A stretch of DNA of 64,000 nucleotides from Setophaga petechia. Taxonomy: Eukaryota; Chordata; Aves; Passeriformes; Parulidae. The notes below the pieces were generated by a model, which saw only the letters and a program-made list of their open reading frames with translations, did not search any database and was not told where the DNA came from. The translations under genes were made by a program, and so were the position numbers. The stretch is from positions 612,692-676,691 of the forward strand of contig JANCRA010000165.1 of NCBI GenBank assembly GCA_024362935.1. Reading direction: 5' to 3'. Shown piece after piece: positions 48,730 through 60,879 of the stretch; within the stretch, counting starts at the first letter, position 1; every line of letters starts with the position of its first letter.

Positions 48730-49935
48730 TCAGAACATCCTGTGCAGATACAGGCTTTCAGCTGTGCCCACAGATGCTTTTGGTTCCTGCTCAGTGTAGC
48801 CAGCACGTCTCCCCTGTGACTGCTCCCGCCTCCCAGCTGGCCATGGCTAATAGGTACGAGGCTCTGCAAGTGCAACGAAGAAGGTGGGCAGGTCTGCTGG
48901 CAGTACAGGAGAGCAGAGAGGAAAGTGCCTGGCAGGACCCTTGCCAGCGAGGCAAAGCACCCGCTGTACCTGCTCTTTGTCAACAGTACAGGACTGGTGG
49001 GTGACGCCACGCTTGGGGTTGTCCGGGGCTCAGCAATGATGAAAAGTCTGTGTGCTTGAGTGGCTTTGTCCCTCTTTCTGTGCCTTCTGTTGTCCATGTG
49101 CTCCGCAGTGTCTGCCCAGGGCTGTGTAGCTGCATGGCACAGTTAAAGTGCAGGAGAGCCTCATTTGTCTGCCCTTTCAGGTGGCTACTCATGGCAGCCT
49201 TTTCAATCTGCAGGCTCCGTCTGGAGAGTGAGTTCCCCTCGTGTTTGGTCCCAGAGGCCAGGGCCTGTCATCTGCAATCCCAGGTGGCTCTGAGGGCTGC
49301 CCGGTGCCTCAGGCTGGTGTGACTGTAGCACAAACAACAGGAGACAGTGGCAGGTGCTTGTTTCCAAAGTCACATTCTGCAGGGGCAATGTGCCGTGTGT
49401 GTCCTTTGTCCAGCCCAGCCCCAGACCTGAGGATCAGATGCAGGCACTGCTGCTGCTGCAGTCAGCGAGGATTTGGTGGGTGGTTTCCATCCCAGCAGAA
49501 CTGGTCGCTTATGAAGCCGGGTGCTGATGGTGCCCTGCAGATGTCTGGGCTGCAGAGCTGTGAGGGAACTGTCCCTTGTTATTCTCCATCAGGGAAAGCC
49601 ATGCCAGCCAGGTTTGTGTCAACGGAGCAAACGGAATGTGCAAGTCTCTTCCATCTGTGTCTGCTGAGAGTGGCGACCTTTGAGATTAAGAGGCACAGAT
49701 TGCTTGTTGTGCCTGTGTGTATCTCCATGTTTGGCAATGCCGCTTGTTTGGTAAATCTGCCAGTAGCACAGCAGCAGGGGGAAAAGCCTCTCAGCTCTGC
49801 AGGTGTGATAAGCTGCCATTGATGCACAGAAAACTGCATTTTGTCATATGAGGAAGAGAAGACCTGGTTTAGCAGTCAGAGAAGGTGGAATGATTCTTCT
49901 GATCTTTCCTTCTGTCTCGTACAGGCAGATCTCTG
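48730..49935 (+). other. Unidentified duplicated block (copy 3)
   Basis: Counterpart of 27,530-28,740 with scattered changes. No gene recognised. Confidence 0.35.
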
Positions 49936-49939
49936 TGGC

Positions 49940-50856
49940 TCATAGGTGAGCCCCTGACTGGCAGCAAACGGGGGAATCCCCAGCGCCACAGCCAGGTGGG
50001 GCCATGAGATGCCGGGACCATCCGGGTGCATAGCCCTGGGTGGGATCATCTGCAAAGTGTGAGCAGATTGTGTCTTGGAGGTAGGCGCCACAGGCCAGGT
50101 CACAGAGGATGCTCTCCGGTTTGATGTCCCAGTGCAGGAACCCACAGCTGCTGCCGTGTTCTTGCATGACCTCAGCACCTGGAGGAACAGCCCCTGCACC
50201 ACCTCCTCCGACATGAAGCTCCCATGCCAGAAGGAAATAAAAGAGGTCCTGCAACCACTCAGGGCACTCCATCGTCAACAAGAAGTTGTTAGGGAGCTCA
50301 CACCAATCCAAGAGCTGAACAACACCATGGAACCCAGTGGACACCTTGTCCAGCAGCTCCATCTTCCTCTGTACGTGGGATCCGTCGGGCTGCAAGAAGA
50401 CCACAATGCCATCAGTGGGGCTGATGCCATGCCAGGTGTCTAGAATGCCTCACCCAGCCCAGGATGCTCTGAGCCCTCCACTGAGCTCACACGTGCCCTC
50501 CCTCCAGGCGTCCTGGCGGCTTCCACTGTGCCAGGCCCCGGCTTACCCCGCCTGTCTTGTGCCGGGTTCTGCCGCTGGCCCCAGTCACTCACCAGCTCGC
50601 CCTAATGACGGATGCGATCCCGCGGCACACTTTTGATGGCCACCTGCGAGCCAAGGGGAGCAGCGGGCTGAGCTCACAACCCGCCCTGCCGAGCCCCGTC
50701 CCCCCCCTCCTGCACCCTACACCTCCTCTGTCCCCCGCGAGCCCCTCCACCCTCCGGGGCGCCGTCCGCCATCCACGTCCCCGAGCAGACGGTGCCAAAG
50801 CCACTGTGCAGCAGCAGCAGCGAACCCAGTGGAATCGCTCTTGCAGGGCCTCCTGC
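49940..50856 (-). pseudogene. PIM-like serine/threonine kinase pseudogene (copy 3 unit)
   Basis: Exon B 50,389-49,940, exon A about 50,856-50,593. It carries the same TAG in place of the conserved Trp, the same frameshift before the glycine loop, the same HWDIKPES catalytic loop and the same loss of the DFG stretch as 28,744-29,660. The shared lesions show that it was inactive before the unit was duplicated. Confidence 0.85.
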
Positions 50857-51059
50857 GCTTTCCCCGCGGGTGAGACGCGGCTGTCGGCGTTCGGGCCGGG
50901 GCTGGGAACGGTCCCCGAGCTCCCCACTACGGCCCCCAAGCGCCCCGGGCCGGGCATCCCCATCTGAACAGGGCACCGGCGGCTCGGGGCGGGAGGCTGC
51001 TCGGTCCAGCTGCGGAGCTCGTCCGGGGAAAGCACTGCCGACTCCTCTGTGGACTCGCT

Positions 51060-51325
51060 CATCATTTGAGCAAGGCTGCTCCAATCTGCAGACCATGAAA
51101 CAAAAAGGGAAAATAACCCACTTGCAAGAATGCTCAGACTGTGCAGTGGAAAGAAGGAAAAAATGGACCCGTGCACAAGCCTCCCAACCATGCAACTTAG
51201 ATCGAAAAATAAGGATGCTTTCACAAGTTTGCAGGCTGTGTAAAAAAAGGAGAATGAAAGGACACTTACACAAGTTCTCAGACTGTACAGCAAAACTGGG
51301 AAAAAAGGGATACCAGCACATGCTG
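51060..51325. repeat. Diverged ~47-bp minisatellite upstream of alpha, copy 4
   Basis: Counterpart of 29,870-30,130. It happens to keep a long frame through the units, which I treat as chance. Confidence 0.65.
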
Positions 51326-52010
51326 CCTGCTCTTGTCTTGCTGCTGAAACCCTGAACTTCAGTGCTCTTGAGAGCAACACTTGGGCCTAAATCCCACTGG
51401 AATCAGCATTTCTTACAGGGATTGGCATTTGCTGAGGAACGGCTTACACTGCTCAAACTCTTGGCAGCTCACCCAGGCCTTGTGTTAGAAAGGAGGAAGC
51501 TAAGTGGGTCTGTGGAGTGTCCTGGCAGGAACAAAGCCCTGGGACAGCAAACAGCATTCTCAGGCTGCTCTCAGGGGAAAATCCCAACAAGCTGAAGACA
51601 CCTGGGCAAAGAGGTGAAAACCATTGTGTGCTACGCTGGCCTGCAATAGCAAGGTCCCAGACGTGAAGGTAAAGGGCACAGTGTCCTCGTGTCCTGTTTC
51701 TGCATCTTTCTGGGAAGCAGAGGAATCCTGCCTCCGCCTGTGAGGAATTCAGCATGGGAACTAATAGTTCCCGGCTGGTTTGGCTTTTGCCTTTTTTTCT
51801 TTTGGGCAGCATTGCTCTGTAACATCGGCTGAGCCTGCCCCCAAGGTGCCTGATTGGACCCTGTCAGCAAAGGAAGTGCAGGAAGCCTGGAGAGGAGACA
51901 GCGGTGCTTGAGGAGGCTTTGCGGCCTGCCAGCTCAGCGAGGACTGGGAATCAAAACAGCTAAATCTCCACTCCATGGGAAGATTCCCTTGCTGGTCAGC
52001 CTGTGCTGAA

Positions 52011-52076
52011 GCTGTGCCTTGCCCTGGCGCTGTGCTTTGCCCTGGCGCTGTGCTTTGTCCTGGCGCTGTGCTTTGC
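52011..52076. repeat. 18-bp VNTR, copy 4
   Basis: About four units of GCTGTGCTTTGCCCTGGC. Confidence 0.9.
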
Positions 52077-52079
52077 CAT

Positions 52080-52250
52080 TCGCGCCTTCGCAGCTGCCCG
52101 AGGCTCTCCCCCCTCACGGAGGGGCCCGGCCCCGCCCCGGCCGCCCCCTGGCGGCTGCCCCGCCCCACCCGCCCCGCGCAGGGCGCTCCCTTCCCATTGC
52201 GCCGCCCAGCGGCAGCCGCCCCTCACTGCAGGCACGGAAGAGGGACCAGG
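52080..52250 (+). promoter_or_regulatory. CpG-island-like GC-box cluster, copy 4
   Basis: Same CpG-dense core as in copies 1 and 3. Its distance to exon 1 is now about 6.4 kb because of the CR1 insertion. Confidence 0.5.
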
Positions 52251-52529
52251 CCCTGCTGCTCCTCCTGTCACGCGCCTCCCTTCTTTTCCAAGACACAAGA
52301 AAGCTCCAAAGGAAGCGTTTTTCAGCTGTGTCCCTCTGCTTTACTTGGTGGGGGCTGACAGTCTCCCCTGAAGGTGGCCCTAGTGCGTCCATAAGTGCTG
52401 GCACAGGAACAAGCCCTTTCCTTCTTCCATGATCTGTCATTATTGCCTCAAAAGCACCGCCCAGCTCTGGAAGCAGAAACAGCCCGCGGCACAGTGGTGC
52501 CATCCCTGCCCAGCCGGGCTGTCTGGAAT

Positions 52530-52531
<2 letters not shown>

Positions 52532-52564
<33 letters not shown>
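52532..52564. repeat. (CAG)11 microsatellite, copy 4
   Basis: Eleven uninterrupted CAG units, about twice the length at the other copies. Confidence 0.95.
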
Positions 52565-52565
<1 letters not shown>

Positions 52566-53615
52566 GCTTGCCTTGGCTTCACCTGGGAAGCCAGAAACCT
52601 CTGTAAACATCAGTGTCCACATCAGCAGTAATAAAGGGTTTATTATTATCACAGTTTATTTTAAACTTTGCAATTTCAGGTGCGTTAATGAGATAAGAGT
52701 TGAGATTTTCAGGCAGAAGATATTTGCTTATTGCAGCCAGGGTGGAATATCTCCATCAGAAGCATATTATGGTCTAAGGCGTCTCATTAACATAATTAAA
52801 GTTTGTTTTAAAGGCTTAGATTTCCATTTCTTTAAAAATGTATTATTTCTGCTTTGAGCATCTGAGGATAAAGCTCAGGAGAAGTCAGGTTCCAAATGAC
52901 AGGTTACCCCCTTTTCCCTCAGCTGCTGTCTGTCTGCAGAGCACCACCGCAGCAGCAGAACCTGCTCTGGCTCGCTCTCTTCCTCCAGAGGCTAAAGGGG
53001 AGGCAAAGAACAGCAAATGTGTTGTCAGTCCAAGGCCTGAGCATCCTGCAACAATCGGTGGCAGTTTTGGTTGGTTCAGAGCAAAGCTTTAGTGCACTGC
53101 AGGGCTGCAAGTTTCTGAGCAGGCAGCACTTGCTCTTTGTGGCTGAGGATGCTGTGGGCTGGAGTCCTGCCATGACCTAGCTCTTCAGCCCAGCCACTAC
53201 CACCCATGGGAAGTGGCATCTGAACTTTCACATGCAGGCATCATTGTCCAGGCATTCTCACAGGGACTGTGAACTTCCCTTGGTGTCAGAGAAGCGCTAG
53301 CATGATGTCCTTTACAAAATCACAGAATGACAGAATCACAGGGTTGGAAGAGACCTTCAAGATCATAGAGTCCAACCTGTTCCCTAACACCTCAGCTAAA
53401 CAACACCACTAAGTGCCACATCCAGTCGTTTTTTTAAACACATCCAGGGATGGTGACTCCACCACCTCCCTGGGCAGAAATTCCAGTACTTTATCACCCT
53501 TTATGTGAAAATCTTTTTACCTAAAATCCAACCTATATTTCCCTTGGCACAGCTTGAGACTGTGTCCTCTGGTTCTGTCAGTTCTGCCTGGAGAAAGAGA
53601 CCAACACACACCTGA

Positions 53616-56600
53616 CTACAGCCACCTTTCCGAAGTTGTAGAGAGTGATAAGGTCACCCTGAGTCTCCTTTTCTCCAGGCTAAACAACCCCAGCTCCCTC
53701 AGCCGTTCCTCACAGGGCTTGTGTTCCAAGCCCCTCACCAGACTCATTGCCCTCCTCTGGACACGCTCAAGTGACTCAACGTCCTTCCCAAACGGAGGGG
53801 CCCAGACCTGGACACAGCACTCAAGGTGTGGCCTCACCAGAGCTGAGTACAGAGGAGAATGACCTCCCTGCTCCGGCTGGCCACACTGTTCCTGGTACAG
53901 ACCAGGATGCCCTTGGCCTTCTTGGCCCCCAGGCCACACTGCTGCCTCATGGTCAGCCAGCTCTCGAGCAGAACCCCCAGCTCCCTTTCTGCCTGGGCAC
54001 TGTCCAGCCACACCGTCCCCAGCCTGTAGTGCTGCACGGGGTTATTGTGGCCAAAATGCAGGACTGGGCACTTGGACTTATTAAACTTCATGGCATTCAG
54101 ACTTGTTAAACTCTGCCTATCCATCCAACCATTCCAGGTCTCTGCAGAGCCCTCCTACCTTCCAAAAGATAGACACTCAGATGCTCTCAGCTTGGTGGCA
54201 TCTGTAAATTTACTAATGAAAGACTCAATCCCATCATCCATGTCATCAATAAAAATACTGAACAGCACCAGCCCCAGCACAGACCCCTGAGGACACCCCT
54301 GGTGAGCAGCCACCAGCTGGATGCAGCACCGTGCACCACCACCCTCTGGGCCCTGCCATCCAGCCAGTTCCTAACCCAGCACAGAGTGCTCCTGTCCAAG
54401 CTGTGACCTGCCAGCTTTTCCAGGAGTGTGCTGTGGGAGATGATGGCAAAGGCCTTGCTGATGTCCAAATGAACAACATCCACAGCCTTTCCTGCATTCA
54501 GCAGGCAGGTCACCTGGTCATAAAAGGAGACCAGGTTGGTCAAACATGACCTACCCCTCCTAAATCCATGCTGGCTGGGTCTGATACCCTGGCCATCCTG
54601 TAAGTGCTCTGTGATGACACTCAATAGAAACTGCTCCATTACCTTACCATTTATTGAGGTCAGGCTGACTGGTCTATTGTAGGATTGATGGGAGTTAGCC
54701 CGGTCGGCACCGACAGAGATGAGAGATTTCTGAAGCCAGGTCATGGAACTTGCGGTTTATTGCAAAGGGCATCGGTGCAGGGCCCCGCTTGGAGCTGCCA
54801 GCCACAGCTCAGAGCAGGCCCGAGAGAAGAGAGGGGTCAAGAGGATGAGAGCCAAAGAGCATAAAAGCATAAGAGAATAAAAGGGGTAAGAGCATAGAAA
54901 AGTAAGAGTTAAGAGACAAGAGGTAAGACCAAAGACAGCAAAGTTCCCGTTACAATACAATAAATCATCTTCTGTGTTGAATATTCTGATTCTTATTAAC
55001 CAGTGTAATACAACATACAAATCCTACAGCATTTCCATACAGCCTATAAGAGTCACTACATTACCAAACTGTGCTACATTTTAAACCCTAAAAACTACTC
55101 TTTGGACCCCTTCTGCAAAGCTGGCAGGATCTGCTCGGACCCTTGGACCTGCCTGCAAGCAGAGGGTCTTGTTTCATCAAAAGTGGATTACCGTCAGCCA
55201 GCCACACCACTGTTTTCCCATTGTTCAGTAACTAAAGGATCTCCAAGCTTGCTTTCATTTCAATCTCGCTTACGGTTTCTATATTTTTAAAATTGTTTGC
55301 CAGGCAATCATATTTATAAGGCTTTCCTCTTTCATCTTCCCCAACAGTCTATAATTACCAGGATCCTCCTTCCCACCCTTGTTGTGAATGGGGGTCCTCA
55401 CCAGTGAGCCAGGACTGTTGGTAAATGATGGAGAGTTGCTTCACAAGCTCATCTGCCAGCTCTCTCATCACCCTAGGATGGATCCCATTTCATCCCATTA
55501 TGAATATCCAAGCATCTCAGAAGTTCTCTGACTGCCTTCTCTTGGACAATGGGGGGACCATTCTGTTCCCTGACACCATCTACCAGTCCAGGAAGACAGC
55601 TGTCCTCAGGACAAGCCATCTTCCCACTAAAGACTGAGGCAAAGAAGGCATTAAGCACTTCCACTTTCTCCTCATCTGTAGTTACTGAGTTCCCTCCAGC
55701 ATCCAGTAGAGAACAACTGTTGGTCTTACCCTTCCTTTTACCATTCATATATTTGTAGAAACATTTTTTATTATCCTTTACAGAAGTTGCCATTTTAAGT
55801 TCAAACTGAGCTTTGGCCTCCCTATTTTTTTTCCTACATGCTCTATCAGCCCCCTTAAATATTTCCTGAGACACCTGACCCTCCTTCCAAAGATGATACA
55901 TCCTCTTTTTATTCCTAAGTTCCTTCAAAACCTCCTTGCCCATCCAAGTCGGGCGTTTACCTCGTCGACTCATCTTTCAGCACACAGGGACAGTCTGTTC
56001 CCGTGCCTTCAGGATCTCTGTTTTGAAGCTTGCCCACCTTTCCTGAACACCTTTGTTTTTAAGGGCTGCTTCCCAAGGAACTCTCTAAATATGTCTCCTA
56101 AGTCTGCCCTCTGGAATCTTATTAGTGTTCCTCCTCATTTCACCAAATAGCGAGACTGTGTAATTTCATGATCACTCTGCCCCAGGCAGCCTCCAAGCAC
56201 CACAGCTCTCACCAGCCCATCTCTATTTGCAAAGAGCAGGTCTAAGGTGGCCCCTCCCCTGGTGGGCTCACTCACCAGCTGCAATAAAAGTTATCCTCTA
56301 CACACTCTAAGAACTTCCTGGACTGTCTCTCTTCTGCTGTATGAAGTTCCCAGCAGATGTCTGGTAGGTTGAAGTCACCTACAAGAACAAGGGCTGGTGA
56401 TCCTGACACATTCTCCATCTGCTTACAGAATAAGTTGTCCACCTCCTCTTCCTGGCTGGGTGGACAATAACAGACTCCCAGTAGGATGTCAGCCTTGTTG
56501 GCCTTCCCTTAATTCTTACCCATAGGCATTCAACTCCATCTTCACAAGTTTCAATACCCATGGCATCCAAAGCCTCTTTAGTATAAAGGCCCACCCCTCC

Positions 56601-56776
56601 ACCTCTTCTCCCTTTCCATCTCTTCTGAAGAACTTGTAGCCACCCAGTGCAGTGCTCCAACTATGTGAGTCATCCCACCACGTTTCTGTGATGGTGACTA
56701 CATCACAGCTTTGTTCTTGCACCACGGCCTCCAGCTCTTCTTGTTTGTTATGCTGTGTGCACTGGCATACATGCAC
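53616..56776 (-). pseudogene. CR1 ORF2 (endonuclease-reverse transcriptase), decayed and LTR-interrupted
   Basis: Endonuclease part at 56,776-56,379 (VVTITETWWDDSHSW). Linker and early RT part at 55,973-55,473 (DNKKCFYKYMNGKRKGK). RT core at 54,677-54,187 (PVSLTSINGKVMEQ, then HLDISKAFAIISH). C-terminal part at 54,124-53,616 (KCPVLHFG, then [12 protein letters not shown]). The frame changes several times and an LTR splits the RT inside the NYRPVSLTS motif. It cannot make an active protein. Confidence 0.88.
54678..55346 (-). mobile_element. Solo LTR nested in the CR1, with 6-bp target duplication
   Basis: 669 bp from TGTAGG to CCAACA on plus (TG...CA), flanked on both sides by GTCTAT (54,672-54,677 and 55,347-55,352). 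A reverse AATAAA (TTTATT near 54,758) puts it on the minus strand, the same as the CR1. A 6-bp duplication is typical of class II (ERVK-like) retroviruses. No internal retroviral genes remain. Confidence 0.88.
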
Positions 56777-56876
56777 CTCAGCTGGGCTACTGATTTCAGC
56801 CCTAACTCAGGCTTACCACCCTTAGGCCTACTTCCAGACAGCCCACATACATCCCCTTTCCCCTTCAGACTTAGTT

Positions 56877-58072
56877 TTAAGCCCTCTCAACGAGGTCTGC
56901 CAGTTCATGAGCTAAAAACCTTCTGCCCTTAATAGAGAGATGAATCCCATCTGGTTCCATTAGAGCAGGTGCTGTAAAAGTTGCCCCATAATCAAAGAAT
57001 CCAAAATTTTGCCAATGACACCAATCCTTGAGCCACTTGTTAATGATGTGAGCTCTCCTATTTCTTTCATCATTTTTGTCTGCCACCAAAAGGACTGAGA
57101 AGAACACAACTTGTGCCCCTGTCCTATTAACCACTTGACCCAGTACCCTAAAGTACCTTTTAATTGCCTTGACACTCCTCTTTTCAATCTCATTGCTGCC
57201 AGCCTGGAGTATCAGTAGTGGGTAATAATCAGAGGGATGAATCAGCCCAAGAAGTCTCTCAGTTATATTTTGTATCTGGGCCCCAGGGAGGCAGCAGACT
57301 TCCCTGTGGGATGAGTCTGGTCGACATGTGGGGTCCTCTGTTCCTCTCAGAAGGGAATCACCCACTACCATTACCCTTTTCTTCTTGATGTTAGAGGTGG
57401 TGATCCGTCTTACAGATGAATCGTAATTGGGAGACTCACTGGGCAGGTCATTTTCTTCTGCATCATCTGGCTGGCTCTCTAGATCCAGTGTCTCATACCT
57501 ATTCTGAAGTGGCACCTGGCTAGGGAATGGGGGTCAGGAGGAATTTTTACTATTAACTCCCTGAGCAGGGACTCCTTTCCATTCGCCTTCATCTACCAGG
57601 TGCCCTTCTATTGCCTGAGAATGAGAGGCATATGAGTCCTCTGACTCTTGGTGGACCTCCCTTAAAGATGTAAGGGCTGAATTCCACCAGTCTATGTCCC
57701 TTTCACCTTCCCTGATACTCCTTAGTCTTTCACCTTCCTCCCTAAGCACAGCGATCGCAAAAGGAGGTTGTTCACCTGTTCACACCGTAGGCAGGCCTCC
57801 TCAACAGCACGCCCTGAAACCATCGATGAGCTCAAACACTCCAGGCAGGAATGGGTCTGTACAGACACATCCGTTTTGGAGGCCTCCACTTGGTCACATA
57901 CACTTGTACCAGCCACAGTTTTCAACCGTGTTAAAACCACAACTAGAAAGCCCACAGCTTTCAAGAGCCAACAGAAAGACCTCAAACAACACACAGCACA
58001 CCTTACTAGCAAGAAAACCTGCAACACTGCCTGCTTGCCCTGCCTGAGAGAACTGCCACGCTGTGACTGCAC
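56877..58072 (-). pseudogene. CR1 ORF1 (esterase-type), decayed
   Basis: The C-terminal 212 codons (57,515-56,877) hold SGNH-esterase-like blocks: GDSLLRG, LILQAGSNEI and PDGIHLS, known from CR1 ORF1. The N-terminal part (58,072-57,722) has a Cys-containing CLRCEQVNNLL segment, followed after a frameshift near 57,735 by REEGERLRSIREGERDIDWW. A stop at about 57,534 separates the two halves. Confidence 0.8.
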
Positions 58073-58626
58073 CCCAGAGACGTGCCAGCCCCTGTTTGTC
58101 CACTCCTGCTCACCACGCTCCCAAGAGGGCTCCTATAATCAGTCACTCAGGTACAAAGGAAGCCCCACCTCCTGTTCCTGAATGGCTCTCAGTTTAGTGC
58201 CCCTGGTGTGAAAGGCAGCCCCTTTGTGCACAGAGCCTGTGCAGGCTCCCTGCGGTCAGCAGAGAGCGGTCCCAAGGCGCAGTTCACAGCCTTGTGGGGT
58301 GCAGAGGAGCCACTGTTGCCTGCAGGGACCCACCCCTCTCCACGCCCTGTCTAGGTAGCTACAGGCACTGCTTCGACTGCACCCTTAACTTGGACGTGAC
58401 CCAAGTTGGTTGAGAAGACTCCTGAGCAGCTCTGCATGGCAGAGACGAGGTCTGTCTGTGAAGGGCTGGGACGCAGTTCCTATCGGCTGCTCTCTAAGGC
58501 CTGAAATTCTGAGGGGAAGCCACTTGACCAGAGCTGAGCAGGGAAATGTTCCCTGCTCCTACTCAGACACTTCCAGAGCAACTCAGGGGTTACTTGAGAC
58601 ATAAACACCACATAAATATCACATGA

Positions 58627-58860
58627 ATGGCCCCACACAAGAGCTTTTGCCTTCAGGTGAGCTATGTCTCTGCTTGCTGCTTCTGTCAACTCTCAGGAGC
58701 CAGCTTGCCTGCTCCTTATTGCTTGTTTGTGCTTTTTCCCTGCCCATTCCTTGCAGGTCCCGCTAGGAGAGGTTCTTACCAGTCAGAACTCCTCGGCCCA
58801 GGCAGGAAAGGCAGAGCAGCAGGAGAGCACGGATGGAGTGCACGGCACCTGGGAGTTCAG
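58627..58860 (+). pseudogene. Copy 4: exons 1 and 2 only
   Basis: Exon 1 58,627-58,656 (MAPHKSFCLQ) and exon 2 58,757-58,860 with intact GT/AG sites and the usual 30 and 104 nt. Exon 2 ends HGTWEF instead of HGAQQF. The unit stops at about 58,904, where copy 3 reads GGGTGGGCGTTG and this copy GGGTGGGAGAAA. Exons 3-17 are not in the window. Confidence 0.8.
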
Positions 58861-58991
58861 GTGTGTGCTAAGCTTTCTCTCTTTCTCTGAGCAGGGGTGG
58901 GAGAAATTTCCCCACAGAAAGGAAAAAAAAATGTGTCCTGGGAGCAAGATCCCAAGAAGAAATGATTGAGATTTGCAGTTATATACACATT

Positions 58992-59434
58992 TGTTGCGGA
59001 ATGTCTGCAACTAGCCTCTGTGAGCGACCTGCACTCCCAGAGCCCAGAGCTCGCTTGCTTAAACTCCTGATGGATGTGTCGAGAGATGGGTCTTTGGAAC
59101 TCCAAAGACTGTTTATTGTGCTGAAGAGGGTCCAGGGACAGAGACAAAATGGGGCTGAGGACACAGGGTTTTATATGGGAGGAAAAAGGGATGGAGCAAC
59201 ACGATAAGCCAGGACCAATAGGGGCCAAGAGAGGGGAGAACATCCTAGGGGGTGTACATATAAGGAAAAAACAGCAGTTGAATGGGGTGATACCAACAAA
59301 ACCTGCTGCATCAACATGAGCCTGCAAATGCCCATGGACAAGACGACTGTATTCAGAGAGGTGTCTCTCTTTGACCTTGGTCACCTTTGCCCTGAGGGAA
59401 AAGTTCCAGTGGTAGGCCCCTGGGCCTCCACACA
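58992..59434 (-). mobile_element. Solo LTR in the right flank
   Basis: On the minus strand it starts TGTGTGGAGGCC and ends CCGCAACA (about 443 bp), with AATAAA (TTTATT at 59,112-59,117 on plus). Flanks CACATT and CATATT could be a 6-bp duplication with one change if the end is moved by two bases. Confidence 0.65.
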
Positions 59435-59679
59435 TATTTAAGGTGCAACCATGATAACTGTAAGAAAGGGAAGAAAATTCACCTTTCTGAAGAGACAAAC
59501 TCCTCATTGTATCATGTGCACAGCCAGCCTTTATCAAAATCAAAGGGTAAAAAAAAGAGGGTTACCCCAAGAGGTAGGAGTTCAATCTAGTTCTCTGCAA
59601 ATTTCTTATATGTGTTGGGATAAATGCTCCTTTCCTGTGGCCTTGCAAGAGGAGGAGAATAATAGTAGTAGTAATGATG

Positions 59680-59683
<4 letters not shown>

Positions 59684-59723
<40 letters not shown>

Positions 59724-59757
59724 CATTATTATTATTACTGTTTTATATATATATATG
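59684..59757. repeat. (TA)n microsatellite in a hairpin context
   Basis: About 37 bp of TA, then TAAAATCATTATTATTATTAC and a second, shorter TA run. The outer sequences (AATAATAGTAGTAGTAATGATGATTTTA and its near-complement) can pair across the TA tract. Confidence 0.9.
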
Positions 59758-59759
59758 TA

Positions 59760-60300
59760 TTATACACATTAAATTATGCATTAAAGATGGAGGTACTTAG
59801 GTAATCAGGCAGTATTTGCAATTCATGGACTATCGATTCCATACCATGTTTGAAGGAACTATCTTAATTCTTAATTCTGTTGTAATAACTTTTAACTGAC
59901 GTGGAATGAAGATTGAGTATTGTACTGATTAACTCTGTGAACTTACTTAGATTGCACCACTAAAACAACCATTTTGTTTAAAATGTGATATACAGTACAT
60001 ATGACTTTGAAAGACAAAGATGTTTTGTCATTCTCATTTTAGAACAAAATTGTTCTTGCTCAAAATTCTGTTTATTAGGCAATGTAATGGTGTCCATTTG
60101 GATACATAAAAATTTAAAAGTCAGCTCCACTGCAACAACATATTCATTCAAATACTGGTTTAGGGAATGTTGCTGCCTCAGTGCAGCATATATGACCATA
60201 TTAGTTAAAAGTCAACCAGTAAGCAAATTTGGCTTTAAGTTATCATACAACTGCTGTTGTACAATTCTTTCAGGATCTTTTGCTGGTCACCATGACTTTG
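59760..60300. other. No gene seen; AT-rich flank
   Basis: AT-rich single-copy-like sequence between two LTRs; only short ORFs without family resemblance. Confidence 0.4.
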
Positions 60301-60305
60301 AGAAA

Positions 60306-60871
60306 TGTTAAAAGTCTCTTCTCAGCTTGAGCGCTTGAAGAATGAGTCAGAGCTTTTCAGTTCTTGGTCTCAAGGTTGTTTATTGCATCTTACCTATAAA
60401 AATTTTTCTCTTATTCTGCTGAGGTCTGTCCAGCAGGACAGTTCTAGGCACACTGCCTGCCCCCAGGGTGGTGTTATGTCTTTATACTAAAAACTATGTA
60501 TATGATGTTTACAGTCACTTCCTAATACTTATCACCTATGTTGACAGTGAGCTTCTACTCTAAACCAGTCTAAAAGTGCCAACATCACTGCAGAAGATGG
60601 AGGCCAAGAAGAAGAAGGAGAAAGGCTGGACACACCCAGATTCCTCCATCTTGCCTCCTGAACTCCCATTCCAGAAACCCCAAAATCTACTTTTCCACCC
60701 TACTGTACCTAAACTGTTGTGGCTTGCTGATCTTCATATAAGGTTGGTAATTTGCTCCATGGGTCATAATCAAAACTGCAGGTGTTTTGGGCTCCATGCC
60801 AGGGCTTCTGAGCCTCCTGGCAAGGGTCTTGGCCGTTCTGGACAGCTAGAGAGAAGTCCTAAGTTCCCACA
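60306..60871 (-). mobile_element. Solo LTR in the right flank
   Basis: On the minus strand TGTGGGAACTTAGG ... CTTTTAACA, about 566 bp, with AATAAA (TTTATT near 60,379 on plus) some 75 bp from the 3' end. No clear target duplication was found. Confidence 0.65.
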
Positions 60872-60879
60872 CAATTCTA

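Larger units (their letters stand above)
51340..52620 (+). repeat. Alpha block, copy 4
   Basis: Matches copy 3 alpha. Relative to copy 3 it lacks about 20 bases between the VNTR and the CpG core (GTGGACGGACATTCCC region). Confidence 0.85.
53312..58190 (-). mobile_element. Near-full-length CR1 LINE inserted in beta block, copy 4
   Basis: Interrupts beta at GATGTCCTTTA (53,311); beta resumes at TTTAGTGCCCC (58,194), giving a short TTTA duplication. On the minus strand the 3' end (53,312-53,345) is the CR1 ATTCTGTG-type octamer repeat. Upstream of it lie reverse transcriptase, endonuclease and ORF1. Without the nested LTR it is about 4.2 kb, close to full length for CR1. All ORFs carry stops or frameshifts. 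Confidence 0.92.

Noticed and set aside
51060..51355. Long plus-strand frame through the copy-4 minisatellite
   Set aside because: Frame continuity in a tandem repeat; copy 3 has in-frame stops at the same place.
50589..51380. 263-codon minus-strand frame spanning PIM exon A and the minisatellite
   Set aside because: It runs in the wrong frame through the PIM-like exon and through tandem repeats; the counterpart in the other unit is interrupted.
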